Source of the DNA: Crocodylus rhombifer
Lineage: Eukaryota > Chordata > Crocodylia > Crocodylidae
NCBI GenBank assembly: GCA_038503035.1
Contig: JAVSML010001011.1
Location: forward strand, 1 to 64,000
Length of the DNA stretch: 64,000 nt
Direction: 5' to 3'
Positions 1-12,721 of the stretch are shown piece after piece; position 1 is the first letter of the stretch; every line of letters begins with the position of its first letter. Under the pieces are notes generated by a model, which was given only the letters and a program-made list of their open reading frames with translations, did no database searches and was not told the origin of the DNA. A program made the position numbers and the translations under genes.

Positions 1-1090
1 AAAAAAATCATTCTCTGGCAGAGAAAAGATGTAGGTTTTCAACACTGCATATGTCTAGTTACATATAGTTACTTTGTATAGAAAAATACAATTATGGATA
101 GTTTAAAAAAATAAGCAGTTATTTGTTCTTGTGTTTGCTGCAACTGTATGGACAAATGTAAAATTTCACCTTCAAATTATAAACATATGAAGCTCCAAAA
201 TTTGGACCCCTGGCAGCCCTTTCACTTCCCCTGCTGAGAGCCTTCAATTCTCTGCACTGCTGGCAGCGTGCTGGGCTCAGGGTTTAGACTCCCCAGCTGT
301 GGAAGCCCTTTGGCTTTCCCCACCTGGAGTCTGTGATCTCCCACACCCAACAGCCCTGGAGGGACTACTGGTAGTTGCACAGTTGGGGTCTGTCCCTGAT
401 CCTAGCAATCATGCGTCCTGCCATGTATGTACGGCATGGCAAGATGTGTGACAGTTGGAATCAGATCCCATCCTATTATAAGTCAATCATATACCAGTGG
501 CCTGTTTGACCATATTTAGACACTGTTACCCATATCCAGTTACTGGGTTTTTTTATACATGTATATATAGAGAGAGAAGGGAAACAATAAGAATAATGAA
601 AATTTCAGAGGTTTGATTTTTTTTCATAAAGTTAATATTTGAGAGCATGCTTGCTGAAGAAAAAGTTTTTAAGTAGACATGAGTAGACACTCCAAGGACA
701 AACATAGATAAGTGTTTGCATTCATGAACTGAGGAACCTAGCGTAATGGAATTGTAAGTTAGAACACTCAGTTCTGTTCTTAGCTGTGACTGAATTTCTG
801 TGTGACCATGCCTAGATCATTCATGCTCTGTATCTGCTTACCCATTTGTGACATGGAAATTTTACTGTTCATCTACCTTACAAGAGTAAAGTGAAGATAG
901 ATTAACTTTTTAAAATTAAAATCCTTATAGGAAAAAATACAGAGAAAGACAACCACAATTATTAGTATCTATATCTTTTTTCAGTAGAGTGTTATGATTC
1001 AGGATACCCTGTCAGGAGGAAGAGAATAAGTTAATATATTTGTATTCCAAAACAAACTAGATAGATACTTAGTAAAAGGAATATTATGTG
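1..1090. other. Non-coding sequence upstream of first recognised exon
   Basis: I see no exon here. The expected preceding MYBPC3 exon, which would encode the first half of Ig domain C8, was not recognised anywhere between 1 and 6961, so it either lies upstream of the window or was missed. The stretch at about 200-430 is richer in G+C than its surroundings, and AT-rich sequence follows. Confidence 0.5.
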
Positions 1091-1735
1091 TTACTAATAA
1101 GCTGAATATGAGCCAGCAGTGTGCCCTTGTTGCCAAAAAGAATCAGTAGGTGTGCTGCCAGTAGGTCAAGGGAAGTGATTATTCCCCTCTATTCAGCACT
1201 GGTGAGGCCACATCTGGAGTACCGTGTTCAGTTTTGGGCCTCCCACTACAGAAAGGATGTGAACAAATTGGAGAGAATCCAGCAGAGGTCAACAAAAGTG
1301 GCGAGGGGGCTGGGGGACTTGATTTTTGAGGGAAGACTGAGGGAACTAGTGTTATTTAGTCTAGAGAAGAGGAGACTGAGAGGGGACTTAATAGCAGCGT
1401 TCAACTACATGAAGGGGGCTTCGAAAGAGGATGGAGCTAGACTGTTCTCAGTGGTGACAGAAAACAGAACAAGGAGCAATGGTCTCAAGTTGCAGCAAGG
1501 TAAGTTTTAGGTTAGATATTAGGAAGATTTTTTTTTTTTTTACTAGGAGGGTAGTAAAACGCTGGAACAGGTTACCCAGAGAGGTGGTGAAAGCTCCATC
1601 CTTGAAGGTTTTCAAGGCCTTGTCTGGACAAAGCTTTGGCTGAGATGATCTAATTGGGGTTGGTCCTACTTTGAGCAGGGAGTTGGACTAGATGACCTCC
1701 TAAGGTCCCTTCCAACCCTAACTTTCTATGATAGG
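1091..1735 (+). mobile_element. CR1 LINE 3'-terminal fragment
   Basis: The frame at 1121-1510 contains hallmarks of the C-terminal end of CR1 ORF2: a [13 protein letters not shown] block, a VQFWA block, and [18 protein letters not shown]. After the frame breaks, the typical CR1 3' untranslated end follows, with a 'gactagatgacctcctaagg' block and a terminal 'ttctatgat' unit near 1720-1733. The reverse-transcriptase core is absent, so this is a 5'-truncated, dead copy in the intron or upstream flank of the MYBPC3 exons. Confidence 0.85.
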
Positions 1736-1903
1736 TGAGATTCAAAGTTCATTAGAAGCCTTTGTTCCCATCTTACACCTAAAAGTATGTGTCAAACTTC
1801 ATTGCAAATAACATGTCTCTTCCTGCAACAGATACCGCTAGGCATCTTTCATGTGCTCCAGGGTGTGGGGAACACTTTAATTAAACTAGCACCAAGCAGC
1901 ATC

Positions 1904-2026
1904 ACATGTATTCAGCGTCCCATGCTTCAAAATGGTGACTGGGCCACTTTAAAGCTCGTTGGACAAGCTTTAGTTAAAGCCGCCCCGGTACCATTTTGAA
2001 CACAGGACACTGAATATATGTAACAT
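1904..2026. repeat. Imperfect palindrome (fold-back repeat)
   Basis: A left arm at about 1904-1935 (containing TATTCAGCG and CAAAATGGT) is the imperfect reverse complement of a right arm at about 1990-2026 (containing ACCATTTTG and CACTGAATA). The spacer is about 55 bp. This shape fits the end of a non-autonomous DNA transposon or a snap-back element. The family was not identified. Confidence 0.6.
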
Positions 2027-2029
2027 GGA

Positions 2030-4430
2030 GGCTGCTGTAGCATGCCAATTAGCAAGCTCCAGCAGACTCACTTAATCAAGTCTGCTCTAACATATGCTAA
2101 CATCTGGCACTTGCATAGGTGCCCTTTGAGACTATTTTGATGGGGCACTTATCTACTCTACCACTCACTGTTCCCTCCAGGATTAGATATGGCACATTAC
2201 AGAAATCCAATCCTCTGTGATACATATTAAGAATGTGCTTTCTATGGGTTTATGTTTTTCACAGTCTATAAATATAAAAGTCTCAGATATGAAAACCAAT
2301 ACTGCAAACACTTGCACTATTTCATTAGTCACTACATCTTAAATGACGAGTTGTAATGAAAGTGCTTGCTCAACTGTATTATACCATCAGCAGTGGGAAA
2401 ATCAGATTTATGGTTAAAATGATGCTTTTATAATAAGCTTCTGTTCTGAGCTAGCTAACGCTAAAAAAAAAGCTCTCTTTAATGCTAAATTTGTTCTTGT
2501 TTGGTCTTTACCAAAACTTTTAGGATGGATCTGTTGCTACACTAATCCTTTGAACTATTCCATTTTGCTGGAAAACCAGAGAAGGAGCTGACTATAAATA
2601 TTTTGGTAAATAGCACATAAAAACTGAGGTCAAAATGTAACGTTTTTCCTTAAATATTTTTATTATCTTTAAACAGATGATTGTTATTAAAGACACAAAT
2701 AGTGACATCATATAAAAATATGGAAGAGGTACAGAAATCATGACGTACCATTATGACCTAATTAATACCAGATAAAGAGAAAGAAAAGTGGAGTTTGAGT
2801 AGTTCATCTGGTTCCATCTAAATGGTTGAGATGGCACATTAACTATTTTGCCAGTCCTGATAAAGATACTTTTTTCTTTCCAATATGTCCAGAAACCTGT
2901 GTAAACAGAATTGGCTAGTGACTTCCTGCTTTGTGCTTGTATCTTGTGGTCAGCCTCAGAACAGCTTCTGTCTGATATGCCTATGTTCAGCAACTCAGCA
3001 TCCAAGATGACAGATTAAAACATTTTATATAGAAGTGAAGAGAGTAGAAGTATAACATTTGGTAGCAATCCTATAGCAGATCTAGAAGATCTAGAAACCA
3101 GAATGGTCTTACTCAGCCAAAAACTATTAATAATCATTATAGTTTTGCCCCATCTGATTCTTGCAGATCATGCTAGCTATAGACAGTTTCAGGGAAACTG
3201 CATACAGAAAAGTCTGTAGCAGCCAAGGAGGAAGGCATCTGTGAAAGATCTTGGTCTTTTGTATCCTCTGAAATAAGGGAGTTTGTATTTCTGATTCCAG
3301 CTGATGGCAAATAAATTAATGTGAATCATACACCATTATGGAATAGACATTGAGGACAGAAACCTTCCACATCTCCTCAGTTAATGAAAATATACAGCAA
3401 TATTAATGTATGTGGACATTTGCTAAATCGTGCTGTTCGTTTAAGGAAAGACTTATTCTATAGAGATGTTTCTTGCATCTGTCACATGAGCAGTTTTGTT
3501 GAAACAGATACTTGGATGTCCATGTTATCTTTGACATTGTAGAACACTGTCCTTAGTCACCTTCTGGGGAGCAGAGATGAACTCTGCTGGAGAGGTCATA
3601 CAAGGAAATTAGGCCACTTGACCCTAAAGCCTTCTGCATGCCATATCTGTTGTTTACAAATGTATTTGAGAACTGCAAATAATTTCAGAACAAAGTTGGC
3701 TAGTTTGGAATGTAGGACTCTACTTACAAAACACTTTTGGAATTTAGGAGCGTACTTACAAAGCACCTTTCATAGACAAGCCTACGAACTTCACTTCATA
3801 AATCTACCGGATACAAAAAGTCACGGACTCAATATAGATATTGAATTTATGACACAGTACAACCTGACTGACATCTGATTCACTAGATACCTGCCTGAAC
3901 TTACCATTTACATTCCCCTCCCCCTTCCTCCCCTCCTTTCTTCCTCTATCCTTTGTTTTCATAATTTCCAACTATTTACTTTTTAACAGACTGCCTCTTT
4001 TTTACCTTGGAGAACTCATCACTACAACAGTCTCCCTTGCTTAGTGCTGGCATTCCTCTACCCAGCCTTTGCCACCACTACTACTAAGAAGCCAATAAAA
4101 TACTCATGAAGGGAAACAATCATTTCTGACTTATACAGATGACCAGCAGAAGCCCTAAAGTATGGGATTACCAATACCCACTGCATTACAAAAAAAAAAA
4201 CCCAAAACCCCAACATCTCAACCATATCATGGGGCTCGCAAATACTTGAATCCTCATACTTCATATACCATTTATTGATCGAAGAATGCACCTCTCCTAT
4301 CATACTTTCCCTTCCATCAAACTTGTCAAGTTCCATCCATCTTGACATGATTCATGTTCTTTCTTCCAATTACTTTGCTTAGAAGAGAATTTGAAAACTT
4401 TAATCATTAAAAAACCTACTGATTTCCAGT
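2030..4430. other. Unannotated AT-rich intronic sequence
   Basis: Short open frames occur on both strands, but none has recognisable protein motifs or paired splice sites. A pyrimidine-rich stretch lies at about 3910-3960 and an A-run near 4190. Nothing else can be supported. Confidence 0.5.
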
Positions 4431-5060
4431 TTAAATATGTATATAACCAATTTGTAGCCATTTGATCTTGTGCTGATGTTGTCCGTCACATTAAGCAGCT
4501 CTTCTCCCCCTAAATAGTAACCCCATACATGTATTCATAAAAAGTAATCGCATCCCTTCTCACCCTTCATTTTGCTAAGCTAAACAAGTACTTTTAAGCT
4601 CCTTTAATAAGATACATTCTCCATTCCCTTAATTATGTCAGTGGCCCCTCTCTGTACCTTTTTTAGTTTAAATTAGTCTTTTTTGAACACTGGCAATCAT
4701 AATTGTATGCAGCATTCTAAATGAGGTCTTGCCAATGCCTTGCACGGTATATTAGTACTCATTTGTCTCTACTGACTACAATCTACCTAATATACTCCAT
4801 TTGTTTCTTGGTGTATATTTTTCTCAGCATGGGGATGTGCGGCTTTCTCCCATATTCCACTGAGTTGGTAGCTGAAAGTTCTTCTAATCAACTGTGCCAA
4901 ACTTGATCCCAGCAGGTTATTTCCTTACTTAAGCAGAGACCACTCCTAGAGAAATGTCTCTCCAGTCACTGACTGAATATCCTAAAACCTTTCCTATAGC
5001 ACCAATTTTTCCGCCATCTGTTAAGCTTCATTATCTGGTCTTCTTGGAACAAGAAGAATC
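4430..5060 (-). mobile_element. Old CR1/L3-like LINE fragment
   Basis: Read on the - strand, this stretch resembles the C-terminal coding part of CR1-type LINEs. On the + strand the blocks 'catcccttctcaccct', 'gtggcccctctctgtacc' and 'aatgaggtcttgccaatgcc' correspond to the usual antisense CR1 wording seen more cleanly at 24.3-24.6 kb. It is heavily diverged with no continuous frame, indicating an old insertion. Confidence 0.5.
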
Positions 5061-5135
5061 CCACTGAAGATCATTTAAACTTCAACCTCCTTAAATGTTT
5101 TCCCCAGACTAACATAATTGTCCTTTAGTCTTGTT

Positions 5136-5385
5136 AGTGGGCATGTCTACATATTCATTAATGTACAGTAGTTATTGCACATTTAATTTAGTAAGTACTA
5201 ACTAAATGCCCAGTAACTAGAGTTAGTGAGCAGTAGCACCAGTGAACGCCATTTTGGTGATGTTACTGCACAGTAGCCTAATAATACTGCACGGTAGCAT
5301 ATTAGCACTGTCCATGCTGTGATGCACTACTGTGCAGTTTTTTTAGGCTACTGCACATTAAGTATCTCATGTAGACATGCCCAGT
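5136..5385. mobile_element. MITE with GGGCATGTCTACA terminal inverted repeats
   Basis: A 250-bp unit begins AGTGGGCATGTCTACAT and ends ATGTAGACATGCCCAGT, so its termini are near-perfect inverted repeats of about 15 bp. The interior is AT-rich with repeated 'actgcacagtag'-like motifs and no coding capacity. Relatives occur at 10005-10256 and 13807-14154. Small TIR elements are abundant in crocodilians (for example the published Chompy MITEs), but I cannot confirm that this is that family. Confidence 0.75.
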
Positions 5386-5389
5386 GAGT

Positions 5390-6961
5390 ATCTGATTGTA
5401 TCATGTGTTCCTACAAAAAGAACAATTAGTAGATTCTTGTCTGCCCCCATCAGAAACCATCTCAACCTCAGTTTTGTCCCCATATCTTTTTTCCCAGCAG
5501 ACAGCCCATGCTTCTGTTTCCATGTCTCCCATTGTGAAAGGGGTAAGAACTCTTAAGAATGAGTGCTCAGTAATATAAACCAGAATGTTCTTTTTGTCTT
5601 CTGAAAGTCTGCCCACCAGATCATCTTTTTCAGCAGGTATCAGAAGCTCATTTCTATATGCACTCTCTCTTTTCCTTTCTTCACTCCTTAGAAATCCTCT
5701 TGGATTTCCATCTTTGTCTCAGCTGCATTTTCAGTCCCTTGACTTTATTCTCCATGAGTACTGTTGTGTGAGATTTTATGCAAATATAGCTAGAATCAGC
5801 AACTCACTCAAGAATAATATACATGTTGTAGCTTTCATATCCCATCATCCTTATTTCCCCTGCCACACTGAGAAAGTCTTCCACAGTTGCTACAGTTGCC
5901 ATCATATTTTCTTTTTTAAAGAAAAATCTTGAAGAAAAACAAAAATCAAAAAAGAGGAAATTCCATAACCCAAACCAAGAAATTACACCAAAACAACCCT
6001 CCCTGCCCCACCACAACACAAACTCCACACCCAACTTCCTGTAAAAACTTTCCTATTAAGAGCTTATACTGGACATCATCAGTTTAGGCTTTTATGGTCT
6101 GGGTCAGTCCTACTCCCAATTAGGTTCAGCTGAGAACAGGCAGAAAGCAAGTCCTCAAAACACTGAGAAGCAAAAGTCTCTATTACACTTAAAAATCCTG
6201 ATTGCTTCTTGGTGCAGCAACTAATGATCCAAAGAATGAAGAAAAGATTTGATTCTTAAAATAAGATGATTTTTTTTGGTGGTCCAGAAAGCTTTTTTCT
6301 GATATTTTTGGTAAGATCTATTGCAAAAGAGACCTCTTGCTGCCTAGAAGAGAACTTCTCTGTAGTGGCAAGGAAAACTAACCCACCCCAGAGCACATGT
6401 ATAGGCATCTGAGAATTGTAACCAGAATGATCCTGGTATGAGTAGAGAAAGGTAGGTATCCAAGTTAGTCTGAAGTCAAGTGAAAGGCAGGTTCTCAGAT
6501 TCAGTTAGTCTATAAGGTGCATCTCTAGCCTACCTTCTGACTTACCTTTGTATGGTTACTGCTGTGGCAACTGAGTGGACAGGCTGTCAGATACCTCTTG
6601 CTGCCTAAATGGAGATTTTACCACCAAATGTCCCTTTAAAAATGTCTTCTGCCTAATGAATTTCAAATGACAGAGTAACTTTGGCTGTTTTCCAACAGTG
6701 TTTATTCACAAAATTATTTTTGTGAACATAAGGATGCTCTATGTTCACTGTCCCACTAAGCTATGTCATCACTGCGTGAGAAGGATGAGTAAGGATATAT
6801 GTATGGAAGGGTCAAGGAACTGGGAAAGCATCCAGCCAGTCATACTGTATCTCTCAATAAAGCATCTGGAAAAAAAATCTTTTCTAGTTTCATAAATTAG
6901 AAAACAAAGGACCTGGGAAAAGCAAATCTAGTTCAAATATATATGCATTTTCTTCCTGCAG
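5390..6961. other. Intronic sequence without recognised feature
   Basis: The frames on both strands are short and low in complexity, and I see no paired splice signals. The last 20 bases run into the pyrimidine tract and CAG acceptor (6959-6961) of the exon at 6962. Confidence 0.5.
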
Positions 6962-7157
6962 GGTAAACCTAGACCCAGAGTTACTTGGATGAAAGGTGGT
7001 CAAACACTAGAGTCCAAAGATGTGGGAATTCGTAACAGCAATACAGACACAATCCTGTTCATCCGAAAGGCAGAGCGTCATCACTCAGGAACTTATGAAG
7101 TGGCAGTTCAAATAGAAAACATGGAGGATAAAGTTACTGTTACCATACAGATTGCAG
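6962..7157 (+). CDS. MYBPC3: Myosin-binding protein C exon: second half of Ig domain C8
   Basis: This exon follows a 'ttcttcctgcag' acceptor and stops before GTGAGA, ending in phase 1. It opens [11 protein letters not shown], giving the I-set Ig tryptophan and the signature that starts this exon in the MYBPC family. It continues with [20 protein letters not shown] and [16 protein letters not shown], the F and G strands. The IENMEDK and DTILFIR blocks resemble the cardiac and fast paralogues more than the slow one. In the sarcomere, domains C8-C10 anchor the protein to titin and light meromyosin in the A-band C-zone. The exon for the first half of C8 was not found in this window. Confidence 0.87.
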
Positions 7158-7435
7158 GTGAGAACCTGGTGACACTAAGGTCAACGTGGAGAACTAACTC
7201 ATAGGTCCTTCAGAAAACAAATGGAGAAAGTATAATCTTGGTGTTCTTCTGCACGGTTCTGCATTCTTCCGCCAAGAGAAGAAATATCAATCTAGAAATT
7301 AGTGTGCTAGTATGGGATCTTCTCTACCCCAGCTTTGTGAATGTAAAGTCATGGCATGAATGTGTGTATTATCCTATTGTTCCCAGAGTCAGGGAATGCA
7401 AATATAAGCTAAAAACAGTTCTATGTATTCATAGA

Positions 7436-7520
7436 ATTCTTACCTAATACAACCATAGAAGCAAGAGATGGAAAAGGCCTATTAGATCAGCTAGCCCATT
7501 TCTTGGAGCCTAGTGGAAAA
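7436..7520 (-). repeat. Diverged CR1-like 3' end
   Basis: The + strand reads 'catagaagcaagagatgg' followed by 'aaaaggcctattagatcagc'. This resembles the antisense 3' terminus of CR1/L2 elements, compare 24006-24060. It is short and degenerate. Confidence 0.4.
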
Positions 7521-10004
7521 CTGCTATTGCCATGGGCAACTGGTGCCTCTTGAGTCAGTGACCAGGAGATGGTGGGGGGTTCCCCAGCTGCCGATCTCAC
7601 TGACTGGGGGGAAGGGAAGGGGGAACTCCCCCCACAGCCGATCTCACTCACCAAAAAGCAGCCATGCCGCTTCTGGAAGTCCTGAGGCCACTTCTGGAAG
7701 CAGCACAGCCACTTTTGCTGGAGGCCCTTCTCCCCGGCTAGCACTCGCAGGGGGCACAGGCACTCCTGCCTGCCCCCCTGCCTGTCACCTAAATGGGGAT
7801 CGCATGACAGGGGATGCACCAGCGTTCTCTGGGGGTGCACTTGCACCCCCGTGCACCCCATACGCATTGCCACTGGCTATTGCTGTACATGTTCCAGTAT
7901 TTTTTAGCATCATTTTAAAGAGGAAGTGATCTAGTTTCAGTAACTTACCTTGAGAAACTATATATTTGACAGCTTAATATATCTCCTTCTGTCAGACAGA
8001 TTTCTTTAACACACAACCTAATTTTTCCCATTTCTCCTCATCACAGATCTAGATGCTAAATAACTGTTTTATCTATCTTTATCATTAAGAATCTGCAAAT
8101 ATTTGATATCCACATCTTGCTCTTTTTTGTGAGGGGAAGGGGGAGATTAAACCAGTTCCTCTAGCCGCAAACATTTTTTGCCATCCCCAATTTCCTCCAA
8201 TTTTTCAGTATTCTTCTAGAAATGTATACTTGTAGTGAAGTATTATTTAACTAAATTCCTGGCACTTCAGAATTAGTAATATAGTGTTTCATGAATAAGT
8301 TGAACATTCTATAGAATTGGAGATATAAATGATAAAGATGGCAAAGTGGTCACTGAGGCATTCTACACCTCAAGAGCCTTGGTCTGACAGGACTATACCA
8401 AGTATTTTCCTTTCAGTATATCATATGTACAGCCACATCAGTTATCAGAAAGCCATTGCCCTCAGAAATTTAATTGCTGATACAAAAAGTGAATAATCTC
8501 ATTACACTGATTAAAGTATACCAAGCCTGAAGAACTGGAATAACGTTTCTATATTCTTCAGTGGATAGCTTTGTCACAATCTGAAATCAGTGTCAGCAGT
8601 TAATCTCCCACCTCAACCTGAAAGACCTTGGACACCCACAGAGCTTTCTGTAGCCAAAGCATATATGCACAATCTTGGCTCATTCAGAGCTGTCCTATTT
8701 GTTTCTGTCAACAGCAACTTCTTGCTCTCCCCAAATTAGTATGTACTTGGCAGGAGAGAATCATGGAAGTCAAGCATACTATTTTTCTTACTGACAGCAG
8801 TCCTTCAGTTGCCATGGAGTAGCATGTATATGTCAGATGGAAGGCCAGGAGGCCAACCCAGCATCATAGGGACAATAAATTAACCACCAATTCTCTGAAG
8901 ACAACATTCAGAGGTTAGCAATGACTTGGCTAACCTTCCTTGACACATGTCTACTTGCTGAGGGATTTATGTCCGTAGCCTCATGTTGTTACCCTTTTTG
9001 GGATGAGGAGACAGGCAATCAAAATCTGTCCTACCCTGCAGCAAATCCCCTTGACCTCTAAACAGAAGAGAAGAACTACAACCCCATGGTTAATTCCAGT
9101 CAACACTCCAAAAACAGAAGCAAAGAAGAAATTACACTAATTAGTGATATGAGGTTCCACCATACAGCTGAAAAGCACACATTCAGAAGGAAACTTTACT
9201 ACTTTCAATTATTGTTAGATTTTACAAAACCTCCAATTCCTACAAAAAATGGGTTTCCATCTTTCTCTAGTCAAAAGCAAGGCCCCAGTTTAAAACCCTA
9301 TCATCATGCCTGAGACAGACCTTATCATATGACTGGACCACTGTCATATTTTTACTGAGGTTTAGCTCAAGTTGTTTATTATAATTGTCTTTCAAAAATC
9401 AACTTTTTGGTACTAACAGAGACTTCAATATTTACTCCTTCTCAGGATATAGCTGGTGAAGCCAAGAGTTAGAATAAATTATAGTGCTTTCTTAACCAAT
9501 TGAGTAAAAATGAACAATATGCAAATTTCTATGGAAAAACTTGTCCTAAACTTGTATTACAGTTTTCACATCAGGCTCCCAGATGACAGCCTCTAATTAA
9601 AGAGGCAATAAGTCATTGGCTTGGAAATCCGTTTCTTCAGTGGTATCCCTCCAGAAGAGTTCTTTTTCTTGCTTAAATCCAGCTGATAAGATTCCTGCCT
9701 CTTTTCTCCTACTACCCACCAATTATCAGAGTATTTCACTGACACTCAAGCCAACCACCATCCATATTAACATCTTCATGACACTTAAGTTAAGAACCGT
9801 CAGTTTTTTCTTCCAAGCATCCATTTTAGACGGTTCTATAAATTTATTTGTAGATCTGTACAAAGATTAAAATACATGTAAAATACATGGAAGCACTCAA
9901 GCTATAGGTAACAACACAAGTAAAGAACGGCTAAACATATTTGAGTTTTCCACTTTAAGCTTTTTACAACTTAGTTGCTTTGCTGTGGGATTATTATACA
10001 ATTC

Positions 10005-10256
10005 AGTGGGCATGTCTACACATGCATTAATACACCATAATTACAGTGTATTAAGTTTAGTACCTGTAATAACAGGTACTAACTTAATGTGCTGTAATCA
10101 GCACTACTGCACAGTAGCACCAGCACATACTTTTTTATTATGTTAATGGGCAGTAGACTAATTCTACTGCCCATTAGGACAGTTTTTGCCTGCCATGCTA
10201 ATGGGCAGTAGAATTAGTCTACTGTGCCTGTATTGTCTCATATAGACGTGCCCACT
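10005..10256. mobile_element. MITE with GGGCATGTCTACA terminal inverted repeats
   Basis: The unit starts AGTGGGCATGTCTACAC and ends TATAGACGTGCCCACT, giving inverted termini of the same family as 5136-5385. The interior repeats 'tactgc(a/c)cagtag' units in both orientations. It lies in a MYBPC3 intron and ends 85 bp before the exon at 10342, so it is close to the branch-point region of that intron. Confidence 0.75.
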
Positions 10257-10341
10257 AACAAGCTGTTTTTCCTGCTTGCTGAAGAGAAATGCAGAGAGCC
10301 TGAAACAAGAACTGAGTTTGTCTGATCTTTCTCCTCTGTAG

Positions 10342-10481
10342 ACAAGCCCGGTCCTCCTCAGAATGTGAAGATTGTAGATGTGTGGGGATTCAATGTTGCT
10401 CTGGAGTGGACACCTCCCCAAGACGATGGCAATGCACAGATTTTGGGGTACACAATCCAGAAAGCTGACAAAAAGACGATG
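10342..10481 (+). CDS. MYBPC3: Myosin-binding protein C exon: first half of Fn3 domain C9
   Basis: The preceding exon's phase-1 G joins AC to make Asp, giving [16 protein letters not shown]. It continues [14 protein letters not shown] and [12 protein letters not shown]. This is the A to C' strand region of a fibronectin type III domain, with the conserved Pro-Pro start and the core Trp. The exon ends in phase 0 before GTGAGT. DKP...PPQ, ALEW.PPQD and QKADKKTM are family signatures shared by all three paralogues. The length is 140 nt, and with the donated base it gives 47 whole codons, so the splice model is self-consistent. Confidence 0.9.
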
Positions 10482-11814
10482 GTGAGTTTTTGAAGCTTAC
10501 CAGTATTTCTGCAGATCAGTGAAACTGGATAAGAGGAGGGTAATACAGCATAGGGAGGTAGAATCCTATAACAGAAGGTACAAATTCAATCTGAGGCTAA
10601 ATACACAGAAAAAATATAACTCTTGTCATCCTTCAGCATTCAGAGCCCCAATACAGGCATCTGTGGTTCCCATACAATGCATGGGATTAGGCACCTGAGA
10701 ATAGAATGAAATCAGAAAGATGCACAGCAAGCTGTCTAATGAAGCTGGGAGAAAAAGTTTAGGGAAAAAAGCCTAAGTTCCAGCACTAAAAAGTGGCTGC
10801 CCGTTCAATTCAGCTCCGAACTGTCTCCTGGAGTTATGACACCTTATGCCCAAAAGCATTGCAGTCATGGCATTCACCTGACAGATGTGTTCTGAAATAC
10901 TCTCTGATTTGGAAAAGAGACTCCCACATCCCAAGAGAATGCCCTGGCCCCTACACTACCAAGCATTCTGTGATGAGGTGGTCTCAGTCTCTCCTGCTGA
11001 AACTGTTCTACTTTGTATATTGGCTGTCCTGGGACACTCAAGCACACCAATCTGCTAGGGTGGTGGGGGGAAGTGGAAGCCTCATCCTCAATTATTTATT
11101 GTGTAAACCCTAAACAAACAGACATGTTTGGACAACACCCACTGGGATCAGGCCCTATAGACAAGATAGAGGATCACCTGATTTGAGAATCCCGTCAATG
11201 CTTGGCTGTGACTGGGGCTAGGCACCTATCAGATCAGACAGCAAAAGAGTAGGGTTTTGAGGATTTTTGGTGGCATCTAATATGTTGGGCTCAAGCCCAC
11301 AAACTGGTACTTAAGTAACCAAGATCATTGATAGATTTGGCCCCTTCAGGCTTTTTGTTAATTGACACAATATTTTACCTTTATTCTGGACAAAGGTGTC
11401 AAAATTAACTTGAATTATTTGGATTTCCCCTGTGGCAACCTGGTATTAAAAAGGTTTGTAGATACAGGAAAACAGATATGCAACAGCTTAATTTTAGTTT
11501 GTAACGTTTTCTATGTAATTACCATAAGGGATAGAAACTTCCACTTTATGAAAATACTCATACAATTTTCATGAGAACCTGAAGATGAAGGTAAGAAAAT
11601 AGGCTGGACATTTCACCTCTCTGAAAAGAACAAACGTGCTGATTTTTCTCTATCTGGAATTGTATACCATCCCCAAAATTGTTGTTGAATGATAAACTAT
11701 CTTTTCCACTTACACTAACTATGAAGGTCTACAAAAACAAAACTAGCACCATCTCTTATCTTTTAAATATTTTTCAACATTTACTTTCTCTCACAACATA
11801 CAAACTTATTCCAG
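10482..11814 (+). other. MYBPC3 intron
   Basis: The intron is bounded by GTGAGT and 'caaacttattccag'. I see no recognisable repeat or coding segment. The 106-codon frame at 10793-11113 has no family motif and no splice context. Confidence 0.6.
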
Positions 11815-11974
11815 GAATGGTATACTGTTTCTGATCATTATCGACGGACAAACTGTGTAGTCTCTGACTTGATAATGGGGAATGAGTACTACTTCCGAGT
11901 CTTCAGTGAAAATTCATGGGGACTGAGCGAAACTGCTGCAACCACCAAAACTCCTGTCTATATCCAAAAAACAG
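11815..11974 (+). CDS. MYBPC3: Myosin-binding protein C exon: second half of Fn3 domain C9
   Basis: The exon starts in phase 0 with [16 protein letters not shown] and carries [17 protein letters not shown], the YxFRV motif of the Fn3 F strand. It closes with the linker [11 protein letters not shown] and ends in phase 1 before GTAACA. HYRRT and NCVV resemble the cardiac paralogue more than the slow one. The 160 nt equal 53 codons plus one base, matching the following exon. Confidence 0.9.
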
Positions 11975-12584
11975 GTAACATATTCTTAAAATAAAGAGCT
12001 CATTTAAAACATATTCTTAAAAAAAGGGTTTCTTGTGGGTAAGCCACAGATCACAAGATGAAAATGCACTACTAAGAGAAGCAAAACAAAATAACTGGGC
12101 ACCATCTTAGAGATATTTTCATTACTTAACGCTTCACACGTACACGGAGCATTTAATCTTTGAGACTTGCTGTGCAACTAGTGTGTGGCATGGTTCTGTG
12201 TTGTTGCTACCCACACATCTTCATAAATTGAGAGTCAGGCCCCAGAAGTCAAGATTATAAAAAACAGTGAGTCTGGGGTTTCTATATTAGCTTTCAGGGA
12301 TTTTAATTAATTCAAGCTTTTGCATGCAACCGTAAGGACTACAAATCCCCTTTTTCAATGAAAGCTGGAAGTCACATAGTTGCATGGCTACAGTAGTGGA
12401 AGCTTTTACAAAAAGCATAAAACATGAGACACACTAATTTAGGAGATTTGGCAGTACTAGTGTTTTAACTTTACTGCTTTCCTAAAACTGCACAGGTGAA
12501 ATACAATTACAATTCAATTGTGTTCAACAAGGCAAGATTTAAGAGTTAATCCTTAGTAGATTATTTTGTTTGTTTGAATTTCAG
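11975..12584 (+). other. MYBPC3 intron
   Basis: This short intron runs from GTAACA to a 'tgtttgaatttcag' acceptor. No repeat or coding segment was recognised within it. Confidence 0.7.
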
Positions 12585-12721
12585 GCACCATTTATAAACC
12601 ACCCAGTTACAAAGAATATGACTTCTCTGAACCCCCCAAATTCACTCACCCCTTAGCAAACCGCTCTGTGATTGCAGGCTACAATGCTACACTCAGCTGT
12701 GCTCTCAGAGGAATTCCCAAG
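12585..12721 (+). CDS. MYBPC3: Myosin-binding protein C exon: C9-C10 linker and start of Ig domain C10
   Basis: Phase 1 entry completes a Gly, then [19 protein letters not shown] and [18 protein letters not shown]. The DFSE.P.FT.PL block is the invariant entry to C10, and NRSVIAGY resembles the cardiac paralogue. The Cys of ATLSC is the B-strand cysteine of the Ig fold. The exon ends RGIPK in phase 0 before GTACAG. C10 carries the main light-meromyosin binding site, so this segment is essential for A-band incorporation. Confidence 0.9.

Larger units (their letters stand above)
7158..10341 (+). other. MYBPC3 intron
   Basis: The intron is bounded by GTGAGA and 'ctttctcctctgtag'. It holds a diverged CR1-like 3' end around 7436-7520 (- strand), a GC-rich patch at about 7560-7880, possible old LINE sequence near 7980-8240, and a MITE whose right end is only 85 bp upstream of the next exon. 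Mammalian MYBPC3 introns are much shorter. Confidence 0.7.

Noticed and set aside
7487..7929. Opposed frames of 128 and 138 codons
   Set aside because: Mirror frames in a GC-rich intronic patch with no motif and no splice signals.
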